From Macrolepiota albuminosa (lineage: Eukaryota; Basidiomycota; Agaricomycetes; Agaricales; Agaricaceae): DNA of 64,000 bases. Every line of letters starts with the position of its first letter. Position 1 is the first letter of the stretch. Below the pieces are notes generated by a model. The model worked only from the letters and a program-made list of their open reading frames with translations. It ran no database searches and was not told the origin of the DNA. The DNA is taken from contig JAMWFC010000087.1 of the NCBI GenBank assembly GCA_027475525.1, positions 248,001 through 312,000 on the forward strand, read 5' to 3'. Shown one piece after another: positions 1 to 12,477 of this stretch. A program made the translations under genes and the position numbers.

Positions 1-725
1 CCTTTAGCCTCAAAATTTCTTCATTTCTGCCCATATGTTTGACATAAGTGGTAGTTTTATACTTGTTGCGACATTTTATTGGGCTAGTGAAATGATTACC
101 TAGGCCACTAGTTGCAATCTGTTTGAGCATGTATGTCACAATTCTCGCAACAAGTCTGAAGACCAAGAAATCTCCTAAAACATATGTCATGTTCTCCTTT
201 TCATTTCTTTTTTTGTTACTTCCCTATTCTATAAATCATTTCTTCAATTTCACAAGTATCATCGTTTCAGAACTTTCTATTTATTTTCTCCTAATTACTA
301 CCCATGTAATCATCTACATTTGTTGTACAATTAACACAGTTGTTCCTCTCTTGTAACTTGTTCTCTCTTGTTCTGAGTTCTTCAAATTCCTGAACTAGTT
401 TCTCTGACAATGTATTGGTTGCTTGGATAGAGACATCGTCATAGACAGTGCTAAAGAAAATCTAAGTCAATGATTACTAAGTATGTTGGGTGGAGCAGAG
501 GTTGGAGAGGAGGTTGAGAGGTACAGAGGTATGAAGGTATGAAGGTATAAAGGTAGACCACGAAGAGGTTGGGCAGTAGATCGGAAATCTCAGAGGTTCT
601 ATTTTTGTAAAAAGAAGCCGGACTGTCCAACCTCCCGCTGTCTTAGGGTACTTTTGACAGCACAAATAACCCCCCTAAGACACCATCAAGAAGCAGGAAG
701 TGTCCTGCCTTGGGTGGCAATTTAC
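1..725. other. No gene recognised; AT-rich start of window
   Basis: I see no credible coding region here. Short open frames have no recognisable domain and no plausible intron structure. The only patterned piece is an imperfect 8-bp tandem repeat (GGTATGAA-like, about 3.5 copies) at 528-556. Confidence 0.6.
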
Positions 726-1420
726 TGTTAGAATTCGGACCTTTAAAAACAAGTGTTAGTTTATTTCCTCAGTCCGGTATAAACGACTATATTAACTGTA
801 CCTAAGAACAAGTTGTTAGCGCTCAGACGCCCACAGATGACGAACGCGCCCTGGATCATGCACCCACCGATGACAACACCATCAACCTCGATCACTCGAT
901 CATACCCTTTCACACTCCTTCACGCTATCACACTATCACACTCGTTAGGGACACTGGCCCTATTGTCACCAGGGACAGTGGCCTCCATTGTTACACAACA
1001 GTATATATATTTCCTTTACTCTACTCATCCCTCAGTCAATTATATCGGACTGAGGGTGAGCCTTACGCGTACTTTTGATATGAACACGACACTAAAACGT
1101 ACCTATAGGAATACTTACAAGCATTGTTATAGGTACACCAATAAAGTCAATTATATCGGACTGAGGGAATACTTACAAGCATTGTTATAGGTACACCAAT
1201 AAAGTCAATTATATCGGACTGAGGGAATACTTACAAGCATTGTTATAGGTACACCAATAAAGTCAATTATATCGGACTGAGGGAATACTTACAAGCATTG
1301 TTATAGGTATCCTGTTCTAACACAAGTGTTAGTTTATTCTACGGGCACAGTCAGTTTCGTGAATGGACTGTATAGTAAGTATGTTGCTCACCCCTCAGTC
1401 CGGTATAAACGACTGAGGGG
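726..1420. repeat. Repeat cluster: 58-bp tandem repeat with palindromic motifs
   Basis: A 58-bp unit is repeated about 3.5 times at 1108-1309. Each full unit carries one arm of a palindromic motif. Complete palindromes occur at 1029-1056 (9-bp arms CCCTCAGTC/GACTGAGGG) and 1391-1420 (perfect 10-bp arms). A 17-bp direct repeat (ACAAGTGTTAGTTTATT) is found at 749-765 and 1322-1338. The motif CCTCAGTCCGGTATAAACGA occurs at 767 and again at 1393. The segment 726-1322 starts TGTTAGAA and ends TTCTAACA, which would suit a small terminal-inverted or LTR-like remnant, but I see no target-site duplication. The element family is unknown. Confidence 0.7.
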
Positions 1421-2149
1421 TTCATCTAATGTAACTGTATATATAAGTATCGTAGAACAATGGGAGTCGGTTAAGAGAAAGGAGAGTGTAGTATAAAGGA
1501 TTAGCGATGGTGTCCAGTGGCCCTGCTTGATGAGGGTGTGATATTGTGAAATGGTGGAATGCCAACATTTACATTAGCAGAGCCAGATAATTTTTGGTAT
1601 TTCCGAGATTGACAGGTCGGATAAATGTGTCTATGTAAGCGACACGACTAACAAAATGTATATCTTTCATTTGGTACAAATACATCTTACTACTAAAAGC
1701 TGTGGCCTGGTGTTGGTCTAAGCCAAGGCCCCCTCAATCCAGACCTACAAACAGCTGTAATTTATTTTTTCTGTATTACTCATACCTCAGTTCATTCCGC
1801 ATTGAGTATGCCACCTAATTTGTTATTGTCATACGCTTTACTTTCATCGCTTTCTACCTCATATTTTGCAACCATGTACTGGTATGACGGAGTCGCCACA
1901 CTCACATGACAGCGTAGTCAATTTTCCACCTCTGGAGTTCCGTGGGCTTAATTCTGAACCTACTGACCTCCAGGTATGTCTATATTCATAGTCCTAATGC
2001 CAATACATTCTGAACCTACGGACCTCCAGTCTAAGGCTATAAGCTCTGCGCATGTCTTGCTGCGACAATTTTCTGGCATTCTCCAGCCGCCTTTCAATCA
2101 CATTCTCTTTCTGCACGACCTTTGAAAGCTTGCACATTCTTATTGAGGA

Positions 2150-3717
2150 TCAATTGATGGCGCCATGGCTTGGAGATAGTCCCTCCGTGTCATTACCAGA
2201 ATGTAATTTTGCTGATGTCCCACTTAAGCGGTTCGCATATTGAGAGGTGTCAGGATATTGCTGAGACTGGCGCACATTGTGCAAGAACGAGACCTGTACG
2301 AGATGGTCATCTGGACTCTGACCACTATCTCCTTGTTGCAAAGGGGCTCCCTGGTGCGTTCCTTGCGCATCGTAAGGAGGCGGAAGGGTCAACTGTGTGT
2401 GTGTCTGATCATCCGAATCTGCGCCCGAGACGGCCGCACTGTACCCTTCCATCTGGGCATAATGCGTTTGCATTTCAGAAAATCTGCGTTCAAGCCGAGT
2501 TACGACTTCTGCAAGTCGGAGGTTGGAAGGTGTTTCGCTGGTAGCAGCCACATCAACCTGTTCCAAGGCAGCCGAAGTTGAAGTCGAAATACCCGGCATT
2601 TGTTTCACCGATTGAGATTGCATAGAAGACGGCATCAGTTCGAAAGGTTGTACTATGAGCACCTGTTTTAGCGTCACTTGTAAAAATCTGTTACGATTAC
2701 TCTACCTGTTCTATTACCTGTAAAAAAGCGCCTAATATTTGAAGCGCTCTCTACACTCTTGATTTCTGGGTTAGAAGTATTTGGCCTTGTGCGCCGTTTA
2801 CACCAAAAGAATAGGACAACCAAAACAAGGGCAAGGGTGCCTAGAACGGCACCGACGATGGCCCCTATAGGTAGGGAACGAGAGGCGTGAAATGATTGTT
2901 GTTTAGCAGATTGGCTTGGTAATACTCTCGACGACGCTCCAGATGTGTCCGTGACCGAGATCGGCGGTGGACTATTCGATACTCCAGACCTGGAGGGAGT
3001 GGTGCGTGTTGTCGTAGCAGTGGTTGACGTCATTGAGGATAAGCTTTCTGACACACCAGTTTGGGAATTTGTGATGTCGGTCTGATGTTGAGATGTTGTG
3101 CTCTGTGTTATATGGGATGAAACTTTTGATGTCTGATCAACGGTTGCAGATGATTCGTCGGAAGTTGAGCTGGCCGTGGTCAGCAAGGAAGTAGTCGTCT
3201 GATTCAGAATCTCCGAAGGCATGTACTGGATGTAATCCAGTATGAAATATTCGTTACCTTGCGAGACGGCATGGTTCATCTGAATCGTAAGGACATGATT
3301 TGCGGGCATGATATCTTCCTTTGAGAACCACGTATGCTTTGATGAAACCCCATCAACACAATTGTCCGAAAGGACAAGGTTCTCTTTTGTACTTAAAGGT
3401 TCACCATCGAGGGTAAATTCCATTGGTGGTCTACAGCCCTTTACTACAAGGCCATGGACGGACACAGAGGTGCCTGTTGTTCTAGAATGAGAAGATCAGA
3501 TCAACGACGAGCCAAGGGTGGACAGACCAGTGAAGGAGAACATAGCTGTTGCTTCAAGGTCGTTAGTCTGATGTACAGTATCGCCTTGCACTATTGAAGG
3601 AGAATCGTCAATATCACCTACATGTCCATTGAATCCAATAGTTCTCCAATTCCCGAAGTAGTGTATTTTTGAAAGATCGTTATCATCCACAATCTCACCA
3701 GACTGGCTGGATTCCAT
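2150..3717 (-). CDS. Ser/Thr-rich single-pass membrane protein with beta-sandwich-like ectodomain
   Basis: Proposed model on the minus strand: exons 3717-3528, 3473-2718 and 2652-2150, with introns of 54 and 65 bp (GT...AG). The spliced length is a multiple of three (482 residues). The N-terminal 150 residues contain patterns such as IHYFGNW and GTSVSVHG that are typical of the carbohydrate-binding-like ectodomain of this agaricomycete family. A long Ser/Thr-rich stalk follows, then one membrane helix near residues 264-287 ending in basic residues. The cytoplasmic tail has a short coiled coil and an LPPPY motif. The first ATG lacks a signal peptide, so an upstream exon (for example within 3740-3900) is likely; the 5' end is uncertain. 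The second donor could also lie 12 bp further downstream. The gene ends with a true TGA stop. The function is unknown; a cell-surface sensor or adhesin role is only inferred from architecture. Confidence 0.75.
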
Positions 3718-3899
3718 GATTTTTGCTGATAGACGTTGCCGGCCACCACAGGAGCTTGCGAGCTAGTGGAGCCGTATTCAAGCGGCGACAGTATAGACAG
3801 TCTTGGTGAGACTTCTTCAGGACGTATCTCGGTTGGAAATAGCGGTATAGACTGGTTGAATAGAAGAAAAGGTCAATACAACATTGGCTGATTGACACA

Positions 3900-5795
3900 G
3901 TGTATCATACCTTCGTATTCAGGCTTGGGGCCAGGTATGACCTAAAGGTATGTGTGCGGTGACTAGTGAAAGATATAGCTGATGAGAAGACGCTAGTTAA
4001 AAGAGAGTATCAACCAACATGATGGATTTTGGAGGTCACTACCGAGTAGGCCATGATCTTATCCCAACAGACAAACGAGGAACGATCATGGAAACGTGGA
4101 CAAGAGCGCGGAACTTTATTGCTGTGGAGTGGAGATGTCATCCAAGGCAACCAGTAGGAACCTGCCTCAGTTCATAGTATGAACCTAGAAAACATCCATG
4201 ATTTCTTCGTCGAAGACTGATGTGATTGATCGTCGATGTTTTACTCTCAATCTGTCGAGAACAAAATATATCAAAACGAACTTGTGAAACATTGAACACA
4301 TCTTGTTCTCGTCCTCCTTACTATACTACGTAGTATGCCCAAGTATTTCATGAATGTGTCATGAGTAGTTGTGGATTAATATATATCTGCGTTTTGTGGT
4401 TGGTCTGCGATGGTAGAGTTTCAATAATATCCGCGCTGATGTCGTTGTTGGTTCGAAAGCGATCACCGCAAACAACTAGATGGATACTTCCGCGCTAGAG
4501 GGTGCCGTGTTCTCGTTGCCACTTCGAACAGGGTTCTATCGATACGAAAGTTGTTCCTCCAAATCCAATGACTAGTAGTTTTCGGATATGAGATGGCGAG
4601 TAATAGTGAGCTGATTAAGCAGCTAGACCGTCCGACGATCATTTTGAAGATAACCTTCCATGCGCAAAACAGAGGCAGAAGCTCTTTTTCAAAGCACTGG
4701 AAGTCTTTGTATGCGAGTTACAGGAACATTGAAGGATCTGAGCATAAAGATTGCAAAAAATTCGAAACGCTGGTTATGTAAAAATCAAGCAGCCTCAATC
4801 GCAAGCGGCAAGTAATAGATCAGGATTTGTGATGGAAGTCATGACAGAATGATTTTAGCAATAAACATGATAGAATGTGTCGACTTACAAGGGTATATGG
4901 ATAATGTCTGCAACACGCTACGTTCAATTACATTGAGATGTCGTATCATTGATTCGTAGCGAGCCGTCTCCTGGATAAGCACATCATAGAAGTTTTCATC
5001 TCCGCTTCAAGTCATGAACCGGGGTCAGACTGATTCTCAAGCGATTCGCTATTAGTCTTGTATTGGTAAGAAGGTCACATTAAGGTAATACTTCAAGTTT
5101 TGCAATGAAAAATGCGGTGGGGGCCGATAAAGCCGAATCCTACAACATTATTCTATCTTGTCTTATGAAATTTGTCAACGAAACACTATCGATATCTATG
5201 TACTCATGAAGATTGTTTCACCATTGAATTCGTGGCATGAGACGCAAGAACTGGAGGTGAGAAACTTGACTTTTTTTGCAGGAATTCTTCGTAAGAACTT
5301 CTGTATCAGCTCTGCCTAATTGCACGAGCGTTGCATTGTGAGATATGAAGGCAACAGAGAGGTTCCGAGATCTAGAATAACCTCAGACAGTTATGATAAT
5401 GTGGAACAAATCAAAGTGATGAGGTGACACGTATATATATGAAGGAGTAGACGAGGGCAAGGGTTACATCATTGGTAAGGAGATGACACAGTTCAAGAAG
5501 TGATGTGTGCTGTGCCATGACAATATCTGAAAACGTTGCGTTGGATGACAAGTAGATCACATGGAAGGTGCCGGTGATCTACAAGTCAAGCTTTAGCCCA
5601 TGGCAAGACAATGTCTATACAGAAAAGTACGCCAAAGCCAGATAAACGGCTGCAGAGAAGTGGCCCCAGTTCAAGGGGTGAGGTATAAGAGAAGGATTCT
5701 CTTCGCAGGTGAAAAGGAACCACAATAAAGATAGGTTAACAACGACAAAGTTACTGAAAGGCAGTTCCAAAACAAGAGGTAACACCATATCGGAA
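3900..5795. other. No gene recognised between two minus-strand genes
   Basis: About 1.9 kb without a frame that I can support. Isolated short frames (for example near 4593-4781) have no domain and no splice context. The part next to 5796 is probably the 3' untranslated and terminator region of the GPI-anchored protein gene. Confidence 0.5.
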
Positions 5796-6768
5796 CTAGA
5801 AAATGGATAGCAGAAGTGGAAAGAGTAGGAGGGCTGCCACCGTTAGAGCTAGCGTTGGAGGTCCGCGGGCCAATGTATCATTTGATGACGTCGTCACTGG
5901 AAGAGCTGGGCTCGCCACTTTCGACACTAACGGGGTTGAGATCGATGAGGAAGACAACTTCGTTGCGAGCATTGTCTGCGACAAGATAGAAGTGGTCAAG
6001 GTAGTGGCGGGGACTGTAGGGAGAGGCGGTAATGACGTCAAAAGGGTGCCGACCGTGATGGTAGAAAGATGCGTTGCTGAATGCGAGAAGGCTGAAGAAG
6101 GAATTGGTATTGTCGAGGTTGCTTCTGGAAGAGGATTGTCAAAAGAGCCTGTCATTTGATCAATGGCGAAGAAAGGCGAGAAGGCTTTGTAGGGTAAACT
6201 GAAGGGGTCGCTAATATTTTCCTTGGAGGTGGTGGATATGATACCGATGTAGCTGGTAGTAAATGTAAGTCGAATTTCTTTACTCCGAGTTAAGGAGACA
6301 TACTATGAGTCTGAGTTCGGTCCAGCAGCAGGATTTGGCTGGAACGTGACTTCGTGAATGATTTCATAGCCGTATGACATCAAAAGGTTACCATGAAGCT
6401 GATTGAGTGAGTCGTTGAGACGTCGGCAGGAGGGATTGCTTGCACGAGTTGCTATGCATGGGATGCACAATCATGAAATGTATTATAGAGTAATATGCAC
6501 GTCCATACCATTGTACCAGTATAAAGGCCAAAGGTGCAAACACCAGCTGCAGCAAGTAGTGGACGGTTGCCGTCGTCAAGCCATTGTATTGTGCATTTCT
6601 GACCTCCATGGCATGTCGATTTCGCTTCAGGCTTGAGGACCTACCATAGAGTTGATTTCAGAAAGTAACGATATATTTCTATCAACGTACGTAAATTCCA
6701 GCATCGGCCATATGACTGAGTTGCAAAAAGAAGCAAGCCAAAGTCAGGGCGAGAATTGTGGAGAACAT
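5796..6768 (-). CDS. GPI-anchored Ser/Thr-rich secreted protein (Kre9/KNH1-like N-terminal region)
   Basis: Five exons on the minus strand: 6768-6691, 6640-6509, 6451-6392, 6338-6304 and 6252-5796. Introns are 50, 57, 53 and 51 bp, all GT...AG. The total is 762 nt, giving 253 residues, and every junction keeps frame. The protein starts with a signal peptide (about residues 1-21). A short domain follows with STCHGGQKCTIQWLDDG, then PNPAAGPNS and AFSPFFAIDQMTGSF, which are the signature blocks of a secreted agaricomycete family related in layout to the Kre9/KNH1 N-terminal domain. A Ser/Thr-rich stalk leads to SSNDTLARG and a hydrophobic C-terminus of about 17 residues ending LLSIF, as expected for a GPI-attachment signal. 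It probably sits in the cell wall or outer plasma membrane. The stop is TAG. A plus-strand open frame over the last exon is a shadow. Confidence 0.88.
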
Positions 6769-7100
6769 GCTGATTAAGGTTGTGATACAAAACAAGTGCG
6801 AGTTGGCTAATGAATGTGAGAGAGATCGTTATGAGTTTAAGCTTTACACTAGGAGTTCAGGTTCGAAGAAGGAGGTTACAGGGAGAAAAGATACATGAGG
6901 GCGCTGCGTCAGGAGTCGCTATGGCCACAAAAGATTGCCTAATGGGGAGATGGCCGTCGGAATTGGCACGTGCTCAATCCATGACGTAGGCGATGTCGCA
7001 TATGGGTACTATGTAGTAGGAATCCTGGTATGCTTCAAATAAGTTCTCAATTATCAAGATTTGCGACTATTGAGGCAAAGTTGCCCAATGGTTATGCACT

Positions 7101-7733
7101 TTATCGCGCTGATTCTTTCTCCCTCGAAGTTATCTCTTTATTTTGTCTACATTCAGCGGGTGACGTACAGAAGATATAGGTTGAAGAATTTGATATACGG
7201 TCATTATCGGGACTTTTCCAGAGTAGAACAAGAGACAGTTGCTCAAGCTTCGCTAAACATAGTGAAGGACGAGGGATGTCTACAAGTCTTCAAATTCTCT
7301 CGTCGACGCCAAATCGTTCAGCCAGACAATGGGGTGAAATTGCAGCTCGCGGGGTTCTTGGAAGTCTAGAACGTTCATGAGTTCTCATTTTCCAAAAGAT
7401 TAACACTCACTTTGACTGTGGTATCACGGACAAAGCTATGGAGTGGTGGTTATGCTCGCTTGACAAATGCCAGGTCTTCGTCAAAGGATCTGAGATTGTA
7501 TAGCCCTCCAACCAAAGGGCAGCAAATGCAATTATGAAGAGGACGGACGGCAACCGAGGCTGGCATATGGTCACGGAAATTGCAGGTGTTCGGACAGTAG
7601 AACGACCTTGACACTATTTCAATAGGAAATAACGACTTGAATAGATGACGCGAACCTCCCGAATTTGCAGCTGTTGGATCAGGCCTTGTACTAACTCGGA
7701 AGATTGTACTATTTCGGAAGAATTGGCGTTCAT
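7101..7733 (-). CDS. Possible multi-exon gene with one membrane helix (uncertain, perhaps broken)
   Basis: The minus strand reads as short coherent pieces. First is an ATG-led piece of about 35 residues from 7733. Next is a piece with a strong hydrophobic helix (LPSVLFIIAFAALW) and HLSSEHNHHS near 7560-7410. After a plausible 45-bp intron (GTGAGT...TCTAG) come further pieces down to a TAA at 7101. One in-frame TGA at 7290-7292 interrupts the last pieces, so either an intron is missed or the gene is damaged. No family is recognised. The spacing and strand match the GPI-anchored gene downstream, but the reading frames are independent. This is a candidate only. Confidence 0.3.
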
Positions 7734-7964
7734 TGACTATCTTAGAGATCTCATGAAGGAAGGCCTTAATGACTGCAGATTACCCGGTGGGCGTGGAGGG
7801 TGATGCTCTAGATGCAGAAAAGGAGATGCATTTCATCATTCCAACAGTCACAACTGATGCACCCTTTCATCCTCTTCAGTAGGATATTTTTGTACAGATT
7901 AATACAGGTCGACGTAGTCCTAAGTACGTACTTCAGCTTCCAATACAATCATATTTTAACACAC

Positions 7965-10609
7965 CTATCCAAGCTGTCGTGTATTGAAAACAATCAGAAG
8001 CGTACACGCAACACAAAGACCCGCACAAAGTGCAAAAAGCGCGTAACAAAATGCATACCTACACCTCTGAATCCACGGATCAAATACCCTCCTCCCACTC
8101 TCTGGTCGTCCCCTAACCTCTCTAAGCTTCACACCATAAAAACAATCAAACAATCTATGCGGTTTTGTAACGATACGCATGATATGCTGACACCAGCGCG
8201 CACGTTGGGCGAGCACTGCAGATGCACTTGTCCGCCGCCATGCAGAGACATGACGTGGCACAAACGGGTACCCGAACGAAATACCGCGCAGAGACCGTTT
8301 GGGGTCTTGTAGCCGCAGTCTGCCCATATCAGAGCTCTGCTTCTCCGTCACCCATCTCGGTACCCTTGGACCCCTTCCCTGTGCATGTTGCTCCTTCTGT
8401 CCGCTCCTCCTCTCCCTCTCCACCCCTTCTTCCTTCTCCTTCCCTTTCCATTTTCCCATCTGTCCCTGCTCCGCATCGCTGTTCACATTTCGCCCCGCCT
8501 TCCTACGCCTTCCACAACACACGCACGCACGCATGCACATGTTCCTCCAAACATACCCCGCATTCCCAAACAAGTAGAACTCCCACATCCCGACTTTCGG
8601 CGGACACTCCCCTACGTTGGTGAAATGCCACCCGCCGACGAACCACACGACTGGGAAGACAAACCCTAGCCAGAAAGCCCAGAACGCAGGTGTGCGGTCT
8701 GCGAGCCACGTCCATGTCGAGGCAGTTTTGGGGCGGAAAGGGAAGGTGACGACGCTCGTCCCGAGTGGGGCATCGAGGTCCCAGCGTAAAGGCACGAATG
8801 AGGATGTGATTGAATGGGAATTGGAGTTAGAATTGGAGTTGGAGTTGGAGTGAGTATATGTGGAGCCGGGAGCAAACGCAGGGTCGGGCGAGGCGTGAAG
8901 AGAGGTGGTAGATTGGTTTTGCGCGTTGTCTCGATCCGGATTGAGACTGTGCGTGCTCTCGCCGTTGATGCTTGCCTGGTATGAAGCATCCTCATTATCT
9001 GCGATATCCATCTCTACTTCCTCCATCTCCCCCACTTCCTCCTCCGCCCTAGACTCCCTCACACGAACATGCACTACCTCTTCACCAGAAGCCGTCACAA
9101 AACTCTCCGCGTGCAACGACTCGTTGTCCTCCTCGCCACCATACACCTCCGACGGCTCATCACCCTCTCCAGGCGCAGACTCCTGGCTCGCAGATATGGT
9201 AGGCATAGGTACACCCACGTACGATCTTCGCCCGTCTCTCGATGTGGATAGATGTTGGTGTAGGTGTGGGCTGGGAAATGGTGCGGTAAGGAAGGTGTCT
9301 GTGCCTAGGGATTTTGGTGGTGCAGTAGAGGATGGAGACGGCCTCGCAACAGACGAAGCTGTCGATCCCTGTGTACGCGAAGACGTCTGGGAAACCGTAC
9401 GGTTGAGTTGGCGCGTGATGAAGGGGTGCGAGTGTGATGTCGAGGGTCCTGTATTCGTCATTTCCACGTTAGTCTTTGGTCAAGCATGGAGAACAATGGA
9501 GAAGACGTACGTGCAGTCTCAGACTTCATCGAGTCGCTCGGATTGTTAGTAGTCCCGCCTCTTCCATTCAAATTTCCATTACTCGCGCCGGAACTAGAGC
9601 CGGACACCGAGCGGGCACTGCTCCCTGACATCGAATACCTTACTGAATCGCCTCCTTGCGACCCACCGTGTCCTGCACCATACCCATACCCATACCCCAA
9701 ACTCCCAACAGACCCAGAACCAGATCTCGACGCTCGCTCCGAGATCGAAGCAGGTGAAAAATAATCTTGCTCTATGATCGGCGAAAGCTGCTTCGCGAGC
9801 GGGTAGTTGTATGCGTGGTTATATACGTCCGTCGAGAATGAACCAGAGCCAGAGCTTGGTCCAAAACCTGTTGGAAGCGTGTATACTGGGTTCGCAAAGG
9901 GATTCATGTTCGCGTATGGGGTCGCAGATGCGTTTGAATATGGTTCGATGTTTGTAGTGGCCGTGGCAGGGCGAGTGACGAGTCTAAGATTTCCCTTGGG
10001 CGAGGAGGAAGACGGAGGCGGTGTAGAAAGAAAAGGCGCAGACGCGGACCGCGAAATTCTCTGCGAGTTGGAATCGGATCGGACGACAGCAGGTTGGGGA
10101 AGCCCCACATAAGCACCTTCAAATTCATCGTGCCCGACTACCCATTCGACATTCGAAGGGCCGGACCTCGTAGCAGTCGTACTTGGCTGCGGGTGTGGAT
10201 GGGAAGTGCTGCTGGGATATGAAAGAGGGTGAGGGTGATTCCATCTCTCAGAACCAGAATCATACCCATAAACAGAACTGGAATCAGGGACAAGAGCGGG
10301 ATGAGCATTTGGAGCAGGAGCAGGAGCACGATTGAGAGGTTCAGGAGCGTCGAGTCCCGTAAGCGACACAGGCGATGAACTGATAGGATGGCTTATGGAA
10401 GCTCCAGAAACGACGCCTTTCCACCTCGACTTGTACTTCGAAGCTGACTTCGATTTCTGTGCCCCAACAGGAAGCGGCAGACCTGTTTCTGCGTTTGTAT
10501 CTGATGTTGCAACGGTGGTCAAAGTAGTACCCCTGCTCCGGTCCTGGTCCTGGTCCTGGTCATCAGAGGACCGAAGCTGCAGCCAGCGAGAGTAGAGCCT
10601 GTCGAGCAT
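7965..10609 (-). CDS. Large Ser-rich protein with two membrane helices
   Basis: Two exons on the minus strand, 10609-9511 and 9448-7965, are joined by a 62-bp intron (GTACGT...ACAG with a GACTAAC branch site). They give 860 residues in one frame. The first 600 residues are polar, low complexity and Ser/Pro-rich, with acidic stretches and a short Ser-Asn repeat near residue 570. A globular C-terminal part follows, with one helix near 621-640 (AFWAFWLGFVFPVVWFVGGW) and a second close to the C-terminus (about 830-853) before the final NTRQLG. This layout, Ser-rich cytosolic head plus two helices, is a conserved but uncharacterised basidiomycete type as far as I can recall. The start ATG is the first in frame. 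Several long open frames on the plus strand across 8222-9549 are mirror images of this biased coding sequence. The stop is TAG. Confidence 0.85.
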
Positions 10610-11810
10610 GATCTAATGGTAGAAATGTTGTGTGCGCATGGGCGCAGCTCAGAGGGAAGGCTAACAGTGGTATGTATCAAGAGGGTCAACGCATACACCC
10701 GACGAGGGAGCTATATAGCAGATGGAATGTTTAATGAAACCGCATGGTTGCATAATGAGATTATGTATTATGGAGAGCCGCTTCGACGGGAGATGAGACC
10801 CAGACTGGAAAAGGCAATTCTTTTGCTGGAAGGGATGATGCAGCCTTCGCTGAGTCTAATTGTATCACACGAGGCGGCAGATGATGCATCATGCACTTTG
10901 CATTATGCCGATCACGATGGCGAGATGAGGGGGAAGTGAGACTCAGATATGCGCAGAGGGCAGGTTATGGGTGCTCCAGGCTAGACCGCCGATACATTTT
11001 TCAGAAGTGTTTGAGTAATCGTTGGGTGCTTGCGTGCATGCGGAACCGGTGATTCTTCAGCTTCTCGATGCGAGCCTGTGGCGATTGTACGTATATTTGT
11101 TCGTCTCTATCGGTCTGCGTGTCCCTAGTCCTGAAGCCGTAAAACAAGGACAAGGACCACCAATACCGGATAAAAAGTTGTCAGGGCCTGCCGATCACGA
11201 CCACGCCTCTTCCTTGAGGCACATCATAGGTACCGCATCCTGCAACGAACAAAGGGGAAAGCGGCCATTAGGCAGCAGTGGATTAATCGTGGGTACCTCA
11301 TTAGTCATCACCAGAGGGTCGAACAGGCGCCAAACGCGTTGGCTGGGACCTTTTGCACTTAAATCGTTTGTATTGCATGTTCAGCATGACAGGCGGATGT
11401 AAGATAGGATGCACAGCGCAGGCGTCATGGGTGCCGTTGAAAGGAGAGATGATTGAAGTAATGCGTCGTGTTATGTGCGGATCCAAGTCTCCCATTGCAT
11501 TCCCAATCCATACGACGTGCTTTCAGATTCAAAAAACGTAACCTCCGCGATAGAATATGTACATGGTATACAACGCAGCGTGAGATGATAAAGATAAGCA
11601 AAAGACTAAGATGGAGACAGCACTGAGAGTGGAGATTGATCATGTAAGTGATAACCAGAGGGCACGATAACGGTATAAACGATAGCGGGTGTGATGTGTA
11701 GCAGATGGACGATACAGAGGGAGTTAGGCAGCTGGCAGAACAACAAGCGGCTAGGTAGAAGTTATCCAAGAGATCCCGAAAGGTCGTCGGTGTTCATGAG
11801 GACTTGTAGG
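10610..11810. other. Intergenic region; no gene recognised
   Basis: This holds the upstream region of the large membrane-protein gene and the downstream region of the Glu/Lys-rich gene. Open frames here (for example 11022-11402 plus) show no domain and no splice logic. No repeats were noticed. Confidence 0.5.
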
Positions 11811-12477
11811 TCAGCGTGCAAGCTCGGCGGGCGCAGTCTCTGTTTTCTTCGTCTCCTTCTCAGCATCCTTCGCCCTCTCCTCCCTAACCTTCTCATCCGC
11901 CTTTACCTCCTGACCCTTTGGCTCTGTCTCCGGTAGTGCGTCGACCTCCTCCTCACTAGTAACCGACGACGAAACATGATCCGACACAGCATTAAGCGGC
12001 GGGGCTGCATCCACATCTTCCTGCAGCTCCTCTGCATCATCCTCCCCAGGCAGTGGCACACTCTCCGGCTTTACTTCCTTCGACGTGGACCGAGATTCAT
12101 TCAACTCAACCTCCTCGACGCCCTTCGTGACCTCCTTGACCTCCTTCTCCTCCTGTTTCTGGTGCTTAGGTTTAGGTTCAGGTTCAGGCTCAGATTCAGG
12201 TTGGGACTCAGGATAGGGCGTCGGCGTCTTCGTTTCGGGCGTGTCGCTCTCCCCTCTGATCTTCTTCGTCCTCATCTCCTCCGCAACTTCGGCATCGGCA
12301 TTACGCTCTAAACGCCTCTTCTTCCCTTTCGTCGGCGCATTGGACGTAGCTAGATACGTGCAACGCGTTTCTCAGTTTTTGTGGGTATATCCGCTGGAAG
12401 TGCTTACCGTCGTCTGCCCAGGGTCGGTCGGGCCTCAAAATGACGCCGTTTGATATCCTGCAGATGAGTTTGAACAT
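11811..12477 (-). CDS. Small Glu/Lys-rich conserved protein, unknown function
   Basis: Two exons, 12477-12408 and 12349-11811, flank a 58-bp GTAAGC...TCTAG intron. The spliced frame is 609 nt (202 residues). The N-terminus is a compact block (MFKLICRISN...LRPDRPWADD) followed by APTKGKKRRLE, which looks like a nuclear-localisation-type basic cluster. The rest is a highly charged, low-complexity Glu/Lys/Pro tail with a short alternating Pro-Glu run (about residues 70-85). I believe the N-terminal block is conserved in agaricomycetes but cannot assign a role. It could be a small nuclear regulatory or chaperone-like protein; that is a guess from composition. Both ends are well defined: the ATG gives the conserved block directly, and the stop follows AELAR. 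Confidence 0.75.

Noticed and set aside
1108..1309. CRISPR array
   Set aside because: It is a contiguous 58-bp tandem repeat without unique spacers, in a fungal genome.
726..1322. Solo LTR (TGTTAGAA...TTCTAACA)
   Set aside because: The ends are suggestive, but there is no target duplication and the interior is a tandem repeat. Reported only as a repeat cluster.
5803..6159. 118-residue plus-strand open frame
   Set aside because: Opposite-strand shadow of the last exon of the GPI-anchored protein gene, whose five-exon model is complete.
8222..9549. Several long plus-strand open frames
   Set aside because: They mirror the GC-rich, Ser-rich coding sequence of the minus-strand gene 7965-10609, which has better composition, membrane helices and a canonical intron.
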